A stretch of DNA of 64,000 nt from an uncultured bacterium (GCA_902776035.1 CACYOO010000014.1:1-64000), one strand, 5' to 3'. Counted from the first letter of the stretch, positions 33,852-42,275 are shown. Made by a program: numbers and translations. Notes: generated from the letters alone by a model not told the origin.

Positions 33852-34929
33852 TAAGGTAAATGTAAAAATCGAGGGAAAACAAAAGAGTTATCCGATATAT
33901 ATTGATACTGATCCTATTGATGAAATAAAAGATAGAATTATGCAGAGTATCGATTTTCAAAATTTTCTTGTTGTAATGAGTGAAAAAGTATATAAATTAT
34001 ACTCTGCTACTCTTGGTTTTGACAAAAATGATATTTTTATATTAAAAGACGGAGAGATAGAAAAAAATTTTCAGAATTATCAAAAAATTATAAAACGTTG
34101 TGAAGAAAAAAAATTAAACAGAAAAAGTGCGTTGATAGCTGTAGGTGGTGGAGTTGTGGGAGATATAACCGGTTTTGCTGCAGCTACGTATATGAGAGGT
34201 ATAAAATTTATACAAGTTCCGACGACATTGTTAGCTTGTGTTGATTCTTCTGTTGGTGGAAAAGTTGCAATAGATACAAAATTTGGTAAAAACCTTGTAG
34301 GTGCATTTTATCAACCGGATGCCGTATTTGAAAATTTAAATTTTTTGAAAACACTTGATGAAAGACAATTAAAAAGCGGTTTGGCAGAAGTTATTAAATA
34401 TGCGTTTATAGAAAAAAGCTGTAACGCAACTTTTGATTATGGTCTTTTTGACTTTTTATCCATACATTATCAAAAAGTTTTGGATTTAAACTTAAGATTT
34501 TTATCAAAAATAATAAGAGTATGTATTGAATTAAAAATATCAGTCGTAAGTAAAGATGAACAAGAAGCAAATTTAAGAAAAATTTTAAATTTTGGTCATA
34601 CTTACGCTCATGCTATAGAAACAATAACTAATTATAAACAGTTTACACATGGAGAAGCTGTTGCTTACGGAATGTTTTTTATTTTTAATTATGCACATTA
34701 CCTTAAGATTATAGATGCAAATTACAAAGAGGCAGCAACGGATTTATTAAAAAAATTCGGTTTTGAAGATAAAAAATTTAAATTTGATAAAAAGAAGATT
34801 TTCCAAATAATGCATTCCGATAAAAAAGCTGAAAATTTTGATATTAAAGTTATACTTCCATTGATGAAGGGCTATGTCAAAGAAGGAACTTTAGATAAAA
34901 ATGCCGTATTAAAAGCCGGCTTGTTGTAA
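33844..34929 (+). CDS. aroB: 3-dehydroquinate synthase
   Basis: A 361-residue NAD- and metal-dependent enzyme that cyclises DAHP to 3-dehydroquinate. It has IAVGGGVVGDITGFAAATYMRG, VPTTLLACVDSSVGGKVAID, GLAEVIKYAFI and the metal-binding LNFGHTYAHAIE with HGEAVAYGM. It is last in the aroC-aroK-aroB operon and ends one base short of the convergent radA stop. Confidence 0.95.
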   Translation: MSDKVNVKIEGKQKSYPIYIDTDPIDEIKDRIMQSIDFQNFLVVMSEKVYKLYSATLGFDKNDIFILKDGEIEKNFQNYQKIIKRCEEKKLNRKSALIAVGGGVVGDITGFAAATYMRGIKFIQVPTTLLACVDSSVGGKVAIDTKFGKNLVGAFYQPDAVFENLNFLKTLDERQLKSGLAEVIKYAFIEKSCNATFDYGLFDFLSIHYQKVLDLNLRFLSKIIRVCIELKISVVSKDEQEANLRKILNFGHTYAHAIETITNYKQFTHGEAVAYGMFFIFNYAHYLKIIDANYKEAATDLLKKFGFEDKKFKFDKKKIFQIMHSDKKAENFDIKVILPLMKGYVKEGTLDKNAVLKAGLL

Positions 34930-34930
34930 T

Positions 34931-36292
34931 TTATTCTTTCGTGATTTTAATTATAGCATCTGTAATTCTATTTACTTCGGAAATTTTTATTTTTTCAAAG
35001 CTTTTATTTAAATTATTTGCCTTCGGAACAATTGCATGTGTAAATCCAAGCTTTTCAGCTTCATAAATTCTTTTTTCCAAATCATTTACAGGTCTGATTT
35101 CACCTGATAAGCCAATTTCACCTATCAATACTGTATGCATATTTACGGTAACATCATTTAGACAAGTCGCAATAGCAACAGCAATACCCAAATCTGCAGC
35201 AGGTTCTGATATGTTCATTCCCCCGATAACATTTACGTAAACATCTTGTTTTGAAAGGTTTAATCCGACTCTTTTTTCTAAAACTGCTAAAATTTGTAAA
35301 ACTCTTGATGTATCTACACCATTTGTAATCCTTCGTGGTGCAGGATAAGGTGTTATGCCTACTAATGCTTGTATTTCAAGCAGTAAAGGTCGAGAACCTT
35401 CACTTGCCGCAATAATTACACTTCCGGGAGTTTCTATATGGTTTTCATTTAAAAATAGTTCGCATGGATTTGATATTTCAACTAAACCGTTTGAACGCAT
35501 ATCAAATATTCCTACTTCAGAAGTTGTTCCAAACCTGTTTTTTATTGCACGTAAAATTCTATATGATTTATATTTATCGCCTTCAAATTGAATAACTGCA
35601 TCAACAATATGTTCAAGCACTTTAGGGCCTGCAATATTTCCTTCTTTTGTAACATGTCCTATTACAACAACAGTTATATTTTTTGTTTTTGCTAATCTCA
35701 TTAAATAATTACAACATTCTCTAACTTGTCCTACACTTCCTGCTGATGACGTTAAATTATTTGTATATACTGCCTGAATACTGTCTACAACTACTATATC
35801 CGGCTTTATATTATTAATTTGTTCGTCTAAGGAATCAATGTTTGTTTGTGGATATATATATAATAAATCAGTATTTATTTTTAATCGTTCGGCTCTTAAT
35901 TTTACTTGAGTAGCAGATTCTTCCGCAGATACGTATAAAACTTTTAGATTTTTATTACAAAGCTGTCCGCTTGTTTGAAGAATTAATGTAGACTTTCCAA
36001 TACCCGGACTTCCTGCAAGAAGAACAAGAGAACCTTGAACAAGTCCTCCTCCGAGTACTCTGTCAAATTCTGATATATTTGTGCTTACTCTGACACTTTC
36101 ATTGATTGGAATATCGTTTATTAATAATGGTTTCTCATCATTGATTGTACTAAGTTTCTTATTATTCAATGTATCAGAAACAACTTCTTCAACAAGAGTT
36201 CCCCAAGAATTACATTCAGGACACTTTCCTAAATATCCTGCTGCTTCATATCCACATTCTGTGCAAACAAATTTTGATTTAACTCTTTTCAT
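34931..36292 (-). CDS. radA: DNA repair protein RadA
   Basis: A 453-residue branch-migration ATPase in recombination repair. It has the N-terminal C4 zinc finger (CTECGYEAAGYLGKCPECNSW), Walker A GSPGIGKST, the RadA motif KNRFG and the C-terminal Lon-like domain (VNVIGGMNISEPAADLGIA). It is preceded on the same strand by a 127-residue gene and a BlaI-type regulator with very short gaps, so it is probably the third gene of that operon. Confidence 0.94.
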   Translation of the reverse strand: MKRVKSKFVCTECGYEAAGYLGKCPECNSWGTLVEEVVSDTLNNKKLSTINDEKPLLINDIPINESVRVSTNISEFDRVLGGGLVQGSLVLLAGSPGIGKSTLILQTSGQLCNKNLKVLYVSAEESATQVKLRAERLKINTDLLYIYPQTNIDSLDEQINNIKPDIVVVDSIQAVYTNNLTSSAGSVGQVRECCNYLMRLAKTKNITVVVIGHVTKEGNIAGPKVLEHIVDAVIQFEGDKYKSYRILRAIKNRFGTTSEVGIFDMRSNGLVEISNPCELFLNENHIETPGSVIIAASEGSRPLLLEIQALVGITPYPAPRRITNGVDTSRVLQILAVLEKRVGLNLSKQDVYVNVIGGMNISEPAADLGIAVAIATCLNDVTVNMHTVLIGEIGLSGEIRPVNDLEKRIYEAEKLGFTHAIVPKANNLNKSFEKIKISEVNRITDAIIKITKE

Positions 36293-36307
36293 AAAAAAAA
36301 TTATATG

Positions 36308-36691
36308 CTAAACATTCATAAATTTACACAATTTTTTAAGAAAGCGTTTCATAAACGGTGTATGATTAATTTCTATATCTCTATAATATTTATTGTAATT
36401 TTTTATAATGTTTTTGGGCAGTTCATTACCTTTTTGCAATGTACGTGCAACCTGCTCAAGATAACTGTCTTGTTCGTCTTTGTACATCAAATCTCTACGT
36501 CTTAAATCTTCATCTGCCTCACGATGAATAAGTGCATGATATGCACTTTTAATAGACGAATCTTTAACGTCATGCGGAAAAAGTTTTATAGCTTCTCTCA
36601 CAATAATTTTATCTGTAAGCACTGCAATAATTAAATTTCCGATATAAATTCTTGCAGATTTAGTATCAGTAAATTCAGGAACATTATCCAT
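36308..36691 (-). CDS. Unknown protein between regulator and radA
   Basis: A 127-residue protein, mostly helical and charged. The first half (IYIGNLIIAVLTDKIIVREA, then AYHALIHREADEDLRRRD) suggests a helical bundle; the C-terminus is basic. There is no signal peptide or motif I know. It starts three bases after the regulator gene stop and ends 15 bp before radA, so it is the middle gene of a tight operon. Confidence 0.7.
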   Translation of the reverse strand: MDNVPEFTDTKSARIYIGNLIIAVLTDKIIVREAIKLFPHDVKDSSIKSAYHALIHREADEDLRRRDLMYKDEQDSYLEQVARTLQKGNELPKNIIKNYNKYYRDIEINHTPFMKRFLKKLCKFMNV

Positions 36692-36694
36692 TAA

Positions 36695-37033
36695 TTAAAC
36701 CAAATCTAAACAGTTTGTTTCCATAAAATGAATCATATCAGTTAAGTTGCCGTCAAAAAAGCTTTTTGCTAATTCTTTTATGGCAGAAACTGTCATTTCA
36801 TTTCTATCCATAACTGATCTGTAATAAAACTTTTTTCCAACTCTGTATCTTGCAAGTAAATCTTTTGAACTTAATCTGTCCATAACTGTTTTTACGGTAG
36901 TATATGCTCTATTTAGACCATTTCTTGACATATCTTCAACAACTTCTTTAACAGAAATGTTCATATCTTCGTCAGAAGTTTGTAAACTCCAAATAGAATT
37001 TAGGATTTCTAATTCTAAAGTACCAAGTGTCAT
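36695..37033 (-). CDS. BlaI/MecI/CopY-family transcriptional repressor
   Basis: A 112-residue winged-helix protein that starts MTLGTLELEILNSIW, followed by NRAYTTVKTVMDRLSSKDLL, the recognition helix pattern of BlaI/MecI, and the wing YRVGKKFYYRS. Relatives repress beta-lactamase or copper genes and are inactivated by a membrane protease (BlaR), which is absent here. It may regulate its own operon with radA. The sequence between this gene and the divergent TetR gene is very AT-rich. Confidence 0.82.
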   Translation of the reverse strand: MTLGTLELEILNSIWSLQTSDEDMNISVKEVVEDMSRNGLNRAYTTVKTVMDRLSSKDLLARYRVGKKFYYRSVMDRNEMTVSAIKELAKSFFDGNLTDMIHFMETNCLDLV

Positions 37034-37149
37034 AAAGTTCTTCCCTCAAAATTTAGTAAATTGAATGCTACAATTATAATAATAAAAATAAAAAATAAAA
37101 TCAAGAAAAATATTAATATATAAAAATTTATTTTTTTAATACTAAAAGT

Positions 37150-37168
37150 CATTGACTATTAGTCAATG
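37150..37168. promoter_or_regulatory. Perfect palindromic operator before the TetR gene
   Basis: CATTGACTA-T-TAGTCAATG is a 19-bp perfect palindrome. It contains the -35 box TTGACT (37152-37157), with AATAAT (37175-37180) 17 bp further as -10. The form is typical of TetR-family operators, so TetR probably represses its own operon. Confidence 0.75.
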
Positions 37169-37226
37169 TTGTATAATAATATACTTATGACATATTTTAT
37201 TAAATTGTGTCAAAGGGGTTAGGATT

Positions 37227-37829
37227 ATGACAAAAAGGCAGGATAACGCACTTAGAACTCGTCAAAAATTAGTAGATACGGCAGAATCTTTACTGAAATC
37301 AAACGGATTTAATGCACTTTGTGTTGAGGATATTACAAAGGCGGCAGGTGTAGCTAAAGGAACATTTTATGTTTACTTTAAGCATAAAGAAGATATAGTA
37401 TCTGAAATTTGCAGGGGATATTTTAAAGCCATTGAAGATAAAATTAATGAAATGAAATGTACTAACTTCATTGAAAAAATGTCATTATATTTGGACAATT
37501 TCATGGAAGCGGTTGAACTATATGGTATAAATATTTGCAGAGAATGGATTAGGGCATCAATTGATCCAAAAACTGCACCTGATAATACAGATATGAGCAA
37601 GTGGCAATATGATGTAAATATGTTAAAAAATATATTGAATAAAGCTATTAGTAACAAAGAATTAAAAAAGAATACTCCCGTAGAACTTTTGACACATATT
37701 ATTATATCCGAACTTTATGGAATGATGACTTGTTGGTGTATGTCAGATGGTAGTTTCGAACCGAAAGAATGGACATGCAAGTTTTCAGAATTTCAATTAG
37801 AAAAAATTTTAGAAGATTATTTAATATAA
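37227..37829 (+). CDS. TetR-family transcriptional regulator
   Basis: A 200-residue protein with an N-terminal TetR helix-turn-helix (LVDTAESLLKSNGFNALCVE, then ITKAAGVAKGTFYVYFKHKE) and a helical ligand-binding domain. It heads a plus-strand operon with a cupin/carboxymuconolactone-decarboxylase fusion, a SnoaL-like protein, an acetyltransferase and a flavodoxin. Such regulators often sense an aromatic or electrophilic compound; the inducer here is unknown. Confidence 0.88.
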   Translation: MTKRQDNALRTRQKLVDTAESLLKSNGFNALCVEDITKAAGVAKGTFYVYFKHKEDIVSEICRGYFKAIEDKINEMKCTNFIEKMSLYLDNFMEAVELYGINICREWIRASIDPKTAPDNTDMSKWQYDVNMLKNILNKAISNKELKKNTPVELLTHIIISELYGMMTCWCMSDGSFEPKEWTCKFSEFQLEKILEDYLI

Positions 37830-37875
37830 CAGTTAAGATGAAAGAAAGGTTATTCGTAAAAATAGGTAAATAAGT

Positions 37876-38742
37876 ATGAAAAAATTAATAATATCATTCA
37901 TTGTATTAACTATATTGGCAAATGGAACCGGTTTTGCATTAACAAATAAAACTAGTAAAAATAAAGAGGAAAGAAAAACTATGACAAACACAAAAATTGT
38001 ACAAACAGCAGGCAGAGATAGTTTAGGTGCATTTGCACCTGAATTTGCACATTTTAATGACGACATTTTATTCGGTGAAAATTGGAATAATAAAGATTTA
38101 TCACTAAAAACAAGGAGTCTTATTACCGTTGTTGCATTGATGTCGCAGGGAATAACTGATTCTTCTATAAAATATCATCTTCAAAATGCTAAAAATAATG
38201 GAGTTACAAAAGCAGAAATTGCTGCAGCTATTACACATACTGCGTTTTATGCAGGTTGGCCAAAAGCATGGGCAACATTTAATTTAGCAAAAGAAGTGTG
38301 GAATGAAAATACACCTGCTTTAAGCGAAAAGGATAAATATGCTCAAACAATAATGTTTCCGATAGGTGAACCAAATACAGCTTATGCAAAATATTTTATA
38401 GGTCAAAGTTATCTTGCACCTGTTTCAACAAGTCAAGTTAAAATTTATAATGTAACCTTTGAGCCAAAGTGCAGAAATAATTGGCATGTTCACAAGGCAA
38501 AATCAGGTGGTGGTCAAATGTTAATTGCTGTTGGAGGCAGAGGTTACTATCAAGAATGGGGTAAAAAACCAATAGAAATGAAACCTGGAGATGTAATTAA
38601 TATTCCTGCAAATGTTAAACACTGGCATGGTGCAGCACCAGACAGTTGGTTTTCACATTTAGCAGTTGAAATAGATGGAACCGAAACTTCAAATGAATGG
38701 CTGGAACCTGTAGTTGATGAAGAATACGAAAATTTAAAATAG
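37876..38742 (+). CDS. Carboxymuconolactone-decarboxylase-like / cupin fusion with signal sequence
   Basis: A 288-residue protein. A possible signal peptide (MKKLIISFIVLTILANGTGF) is followed by a linker. A CMD-like helical domain comes next (SLKTRSLITVVALMSQGI, HLQNAKNNGVTKAEI), then a cupin with metal-binding histidines (NNWHVHKAKSGGGQ, VKHWHGAAPD). The usual CMD redox cysteines are absent. An internal ATG at 37981 has GAGGA at 37966-37970, so a cytosolic form is possible. The operon context suggests small-molecule detoxification or oxidation. Confidence 0.82.
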   Translation: MKKLIISFIVLTILANGTGFALTNKTSKNKEERKTMTNTKIVQTAGRDSLGAFAPEFAHFNDDILFGENWNNKDLSLKTRSLITVVALMSQGITDSSIKYHLQNAKNNGVTKAEIAAAITHTAFYAGWPKAWATFNLAKEVWNENTPALSEKDKYAQTIMFPIGEPNTAYAKYFIGQSYLAPVSTSQVKIYNVTFEPKCRNNWHVHKAKSGGGQMLIAVGGRGYYQEWGKKPIEMKPGDVINIPANVKHWHGAAPDSWFSHLAVEIDGTETSNEWLEPVVDEEYENLK

Positions 38743-38750
38743 GAACTAAA

Positions 38751-39167
38751 ATGAATTTAATTGACAGAAATAAAGAACTAATAAAAAAGTTTGAAATTAT
38801 GATAAATACTGCTGATGAAAAATTAGCAGAAGAACTTATTTCAAATGATGCTCCATTTTTTACACCTGCAAGTTCTGAACCATTGTATGGCGGACAAGGT
38901 TATTTGTCAGTTGTATATTGGATGAGAAAAGGATTTTCGGATGTACAATGGCATATAGCTGATATGGTAGCTGATGAAGATAAGGTTGCTGTTAAATGGG
39001 ATTTAACAGCAACGCATGATGGTGAGTTTATGGGAATTTCACCAACAAATAAAAAGATTTCAGTGTGTGTAATGAATTTTTATTATTTTAATAAAGATGG
39101 AAAAATTACAAATGACATAGCTGCAGATGGTATGATAGGCATACTTCGTGGTATTGGAGCAATGTAA
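38751..39167 (+). CDS. SnoaL-like (NTF2 fold) protein
   Basis: A 138-residue NTF2-like protein of the SnoaL / ester cyclase type: NAPFFTPASSEPLYGG, then DVQWHIADMVADEDKVAVKW and FMGISPTNKKISV. Relatives bind or isomerise small hydrophobic molecules. No signal peptide. It follows the cupin gene by 8 bp in the TetR-led operon and is probably cytosolic. Confidence 0.78.
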   Translation: MNLIDRNKELIKKFEIMINTADEKLAEELISNDAPFFTPASSEPLYGGQGYLSVVYWMRKGFSDVQWHIADMVADEDKVAVKWDLTATHDGEFMGISPTNKKISVCVMNFYYFNKDGKITNDIAADGMIGILRGIGAM

Positions 39168-39230
39168 TTATGCAAAAAATATGTGTGAAAAATTAAAAAG
39201 TATCTTAATGCATGAAAGGATTGGTAATTA

Positions 39231-39782
39231 ATGGAAGAAGTCAGAATTGATGTCAGGACACAAAGTCCGGAAAGAATAGCAGAAGCAAAAAGAAGTTCAG
39301 ATTTATGTTTTAGGATAAATCACACAAACCCTACAACATCCGAATGTCAGGAACTTATAAATGAACTTTTTAATAATACTTTGGGTGAAAATACAAGAAT
39401 AAATCCGCCTATTTTTACGATATTAGCAGATAAAGTTAAGATTGGTAAAAATGTTACTATTATGAACGGATTTCAATGTATGTCTGCGGGCGGTTTAACT
39501 ATTGAAGATAATACTATGATTTCTCTAAATTGTGTAATAGCAACAAATAATCATGATATGTATGACAGGTATGTTATAACCTGTAAACCGGTTCATATTA
39601 AACGTAATGTGTGGATTGGAGTTAACGTTACTATTCTTCCTGGAGTTACAGTTGGTGAAAATGCAGTTATAGGTGCAGGTGCAGTTGTAACGAAAGATGT
39701 TCCTGATAATGCGGTAGTTGTAGGTAATCCTGCAAGAGTAATTAAATATTTAGATGCAGAAAAATTTGACCAAAAGGAGTAA
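39231..39782 (+). CDS. Hexapeptide-repeat O-acetyltransferase (maltose/galactoside type)
   Basis: A 183-residue left-handed beta-helix acetyltransferase of the LacA/Maa group. It has the N-terminal Mac domain, INPPIFTI, and the catalytic region NCVIATNNHDMYD, where His is the general base. The repeats VWIGVNVTILPGVTVGENAV and IGAGAVVTKDVPDNAV follow. It uses acetyl-CoA to acetylate sugars; the natural substrate is uncertain. It is part of the TetR-led operon. Confidence 0.85.
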   Translation: MEEVRIDVRTQSPERIAEAKRSSDLCFRINHTNPTTSECQELINELFNNTLGENTRINPPIFTILADKVKIGKNVTIMNGFQCMSAGGLTIEDNTMISLNCVIATNNHDMYDRYVITCKPVHIKRNVWIGVNVTILPGVTVGENAVIGAGAVVTKDVPDNAVVVGNPARVIKYLDAEKFDQKE

Positions 39783-39789
39783 ACAATTT

Positions 39790-40386
39790 ATGAAAAATGT
39801 AATTTTAGTTATTTTATCACTATTTATTGTTTGTACAGGAATTGTTTTTGCTGTACAAAATAATAAACAAAATGTAATACCTACAAACAAAGGAGATATA
39901 AAGATGACAGACAAAAAAGTATTAGTTGCTTATTTTTCAGCAACAGGAACAACAAAAAAGGTAGCAGAAAATTTAGCGAATGCAACAGGCGGTGATTTAT
40001 ACGAAATAAAACCTTTAAAACCATATACAAATGCGGATTTGGATTGGACTAACGAAAAATCAAGAAGTTCTGTTGAAATGAAAGATTATAAATCTCGTCC
40101 TGAAATGGTAAATGATAATTTTTCAGTATCAGATTATGATACTATATATTTGGGCTTTCCTATTTGGTGGTACATTGCACCTACAATTGTAAATACATTC
40201 CTTGAAAAACATGATTTTTCAAATAAAACAATTGTTCTTTTTGCAACTTCAGGCGGAAGCAGATTTGGTAAAACCGTTGAAAATCTAAAACCAAGTGTAT
40301 CTTCTTCAACTAAGATTATCGAGGGTGATATTTTAAACGGTAATCCTTCTGTTGATGAATTGAAAAAATGGGTTAAAAACTTTTAA
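39790..40386 (+). CDS. Flavodoxin-like protein with N-terminal signal sequence
   Basis: A 198-residue protein. Residues 1-23 form a hydrophobic signal or anchor (MKNVILVILSLFIVCTGIVF). The flavodoxin domain starts near VLVAYFSATGTTKKVAE, the FMN phosphate loop, with IYLGFPIWWYIAP and FATSGGSRFGKT. The start follows AAAGGAG; an upstream ATG at 39754 lies inside the previous gene. A second near-perfect site, AAAGGAGATATAAAG, stands before the internal ATG 39904, so a form without the signal is likely also made. Last gene of the TetR-led operon. Confidence 0.85.
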   Translation: MKNVILVILSLFIVCTGIVFAVQNNKQNVIPTNKGDIKMTDKKVLVAYFSATGTTKKVAENLANATGGDLYEIKPLKPYTNADLDWTNEKSRSSVEMKDYKSRPEMVNDNFSVSDYDTIYLGFPIWWYIAPTIVNTFLEKHDFSNKTIVLFATSGGSRFGKTVENLKPSVSSSTKIIEGDILNGNPSVDELKKWVKNF

Positions 40387-40405
40387 ATTTATTTTTAACT
40401 GCAAC

Positions 40406-40438
40406 ACACCTGATACGTAAACCGTATCAGGTGTATTT
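40406..40438 (+). terminator. Terminator of the TetR-led operon
   Basis: ACACCTGATACG (40406-40417) pairs perfectly with CGTATCAGGTGT (40423-40434) around TAAAC and is followed by ATTTTA. Confidence 0.85.
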
Positions 40439-40455
40439 TATTGATGTCGTCAATG

Positions 40456-40700
40456 ACTCTGCTAAATGTCAAGTTTACTGAGAGGTGCGAACCCCGTATC
40501 ACGTAAGTGATACCGAGTTCAATTCCTATAATAAAAAAGCCCTCAAACGAGGACTAATTAATATCGGCGGTAAGGACTCTGCCGAAGTAAAGTTGACTAA
40601 ATGTCAAGTTTACTGAGAGGTGCGAACCCCGTATCACGTAAGTGATACCGGGTTCAATTCCTATAATAAAAAAGCCCTCAAACGAGGACTAATTAATATC
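40456..40700 (-). repeat. Tandem array of interrupted tRNA-like 3' ends with palindromic element
   Basis: Two units lie next to the tRNA-like T-arm. On the plus strand the full unit reads GGCGGTAAGG, then the element (core 40576-40620: ACTCTGCCGA, inverted repeat AGTAAA-TTGAC/GTCAA-TTTACT, GAGAGG), then GAACCCC of the T-arm. A fold-back of that T-arm (GGGTTCAATTCC) follows, joined by GTATCAC-GTAA-GTGATAC. The other core (40456-40485) has lost 15 bp of the left inverted-repeat arm. Each unit also copies a minus-strand terminator (40533-40554, 40668-40689). Confidence 0.8.
40668..40689 (-). terminator. Intrinsic terminator after the tRNA-like sequence
   Basis: On the minus strand GTCCTC pairs with GAGGGC around GTTT and runs into TTTTTT. 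A duplicate lies at 40533-40554. It ends transcription from the minus-strand tRNA-like sequence. Confidence 0.65.
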
Positions 40701-40724
40701 GGCGGTAAGGGGAATTGAACCCCT
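40700..40724 (-). ncRNA. tRNA-like T-arm and acceptor strand (partial tRNA or relic)
   Basis: On the minus strand a 5-bp T-stem (AGGGG/CCCCT) with loop TTCAATT is followed by the acceptor strand TACCGCC and a G. This is exactly the geometry of a tRNA 3' end. No D-arm or anticodon arm is recognisable upstream. Instead there is a long AT-only hairpin (about 40727-40797). GACGGTA at 40844-40838 could pair with the acceptor with one mismatch. It is either a tRNA destroyed by rearrangement or an unusual tRNA-like RNA. Confidence 0.5.
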
Positions 40725-40826
40725 GTTTGATTCTATTATAATATATATAAATTTTCAAGAATAATTTTATATATATTATATTTTGTAATAATAGAATTTG
40801 CAGATATTTTTATTATTTGATGTCGA

Positions 40827-40855
40827 TTTACAAATATTACCGTCTGTTGTAAAAT
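40827..40855 (+). promoter_or_regulatory. Sigma-70-type promoter of ribH
   Basis: TTTACA (40827-40832), 17 bp, TAAAAT (40850-40855); ribosome binding site AAGGAG and ATG at 40888 follow. Confidence 0.55.
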
Positions 40856-40887
40856 AAAGTTATGATAAAATTAAGGAGTAGGTTACT

Positions 40888-41349
40888 ATGAGAACATTAG
40901 AGGGACAATTAACAACATCAGGCGAAAAGTTCTTTATTGTTGTATCTCGTTTTAATGAATTTATCAGTTCAAAACTTTTATCAGGAGCTTTGGATGAGTT
41001 AAAAAGACATGGGATTGAAGATAATAATATAGATATAGCTTGGGTGCCTGGAGCATTTGAAATACCTTTAGTTGCAAAAAAAGCTGCCAAAACAGGTAAA
41101 TATAATGCAGTTATAGCATTAGGAGCTGTTATAAAGGGTTCAACTTCTCATTATGATTATGTATGTGCAGAAGTATCAAAAGGTGTTGCAAGCGTAAGTT
41201 TAGAAACAGAAGTTCCTGTGTTGTTTGGAGTGTTAACAACGGATAATCTTGAGCAAGCAATTGAAAGAGCAGGAACTAAGTCAGGTAATAAGGGTGCTGA
41301 TGCTGCAAAATCTGCTATAGAAATGGCTAATCTTATAAAACAAATATAA
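40888..41349 (+). CDS. ribH: 6,7-dimethyl-8-ribityllumazine synthase
   Basis: A 153-residue enzyme of riboflavin synthesis that condenses the ribityl-pyrimidine with dihydroxybutanone phosphate. It has [50 protein letters not shown] with the catalytic His, and [17 protein letters not shown]. The other rib genes are not in the window. Its promoter lies next to the tRNA-like sequence described above. Confidence 0.95.
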   Translation: MRTLEGQLTTSGEKFFIVVSRFNEFISSKLLSGALDELKRHGIEDNNIDIAWVPGAFEIPLVAKKAAKTGKYNAVIALGAVIKGSTSHYDYVCAEVSKGVASVSLETEVPVLFGVLTTDNLEQAIERAGTKSGNKGADAAKSAIEMANLIKQI

Positions 41350-41372
41350 ATTACTTAAAAATTAGGAAGCAA

Positions 41373-42275
41373 ATGAGTGAAATTATAACAGAGGGTGTTA
41401 ACGGAAACACTCGTGATATAGACCTATTATCAAGTGTCGATATTGTCAAAAAAATAAATGAAGAAGATAAATTGGTTGCAATAGCTGTTGAAAATGAAAT
41501 AGAAAGTATAGCAAGAGCAATTGATATAATCTCAAAACAGTTTTTAAACTGTGGACGTCTTTTTTATTATGGTGCAGGAACATCCGGCAGGTTAGGAGTT
41601 TTGGATGCATCAGAATGTCCGCCTACCTTTAGTGTTCCTTCTGATATGGTACAAGGTATAATTGCGGGTGGAGATTTTGCTTTAAGAAATGCAGTTGAAG
41701 GTGCAGAAGATGATTTTGATATGGGTGTAAAAGATGCAAAGATTTTAACAAAAGAAGATGTTGCAGTTTTAATTTCTGCAAGCGGTAATCCTAAATATTT
41801 GCAGGGTGTTTTACAGGAGGCAAATAAAATAGGAGCAAAAACAATAGCACTTACTTGTAATCCTGATGCAAAAATATCAGGTGATGCATATCATGTAATA
41901 TGTGTAGAGGTCGGTCCTGAAGTAATTGCCGGTTCAAGTCGTATGAAAGCAGGAACAGCACAAAAAATGGTTTTGAATATGCTTTCAACCGGTTCTATGA
42001 TAAAAATAGGTAAAACATACCAAAACTTTATGATAGATTTAAATGCTACAAATGAGAAATTAAAAGATAGGGCGGTTCGAATAGTTGTTCAAATAACCGG
42101 TTCATCTCAAGGTGCAGCAATGTTTGCCTTAGAAAAGAGTAAATGGAAAATTAAGCCGGCTATAGTATCAATAATGTTAAATGTTGATAATGATAAGGCA
42201 ATTGAATTGTTAAACAAACATTATGGTGTATTGAGAAAAGTTTTAAAATATGAAAAAAAGGTGGTTAAGGAATGA
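41373..42275 (+). CDS. murQ: N-acetylmuramic acid 6-phosphate etherase
   Basis: A 300-residue SIS-domain enzyme that removes lactate from MurNAc-6-P during cell-wall recycling. It starts with TEGVNGNTRDIDLLSSVDIV and has the family-specific YGAGTSGRLGVLDASECPPT, GGDFALRNAVEGAEDD and GSSRMKAGTAQKMVLNM. The gpsA start overlaps its stop by four bases. TAGGAAG supports the start. Confidence 0.94.
   Translation: MSEIITEGVNGNTRDIDLLSSVDIVKKINEEDKLVAIAVENEIESIARAIDIISKQFLNCGRLFYYGAGTSGRLGVLDASECPPTFSVPSDMVQGIIAGGDFALRNAVEGAEDDFDMGVKDAKILTKEDVAVLISASGNPKYLQGVLQEANKIGAKTIALTCNPDAKISGDAYHVICVEVGPEVIAGSSRMKAGTAQKMVLNMLSTGSMIKIGKTYQNFMIDLNATNEKLKDRAVRIVVQITGSSQGAAMFALEKSKWKIKPAIVSIMLNVDNDKAIELLNKHYGVLRKVLKYEKKVVKE

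Noticed and set aside
40690-40860. tmRNA, because of a T-arm next to a long helix
   Set aside because: Only about 150 bases, with no tag reading frame or pseudoknots, and one acceptor mismatch.
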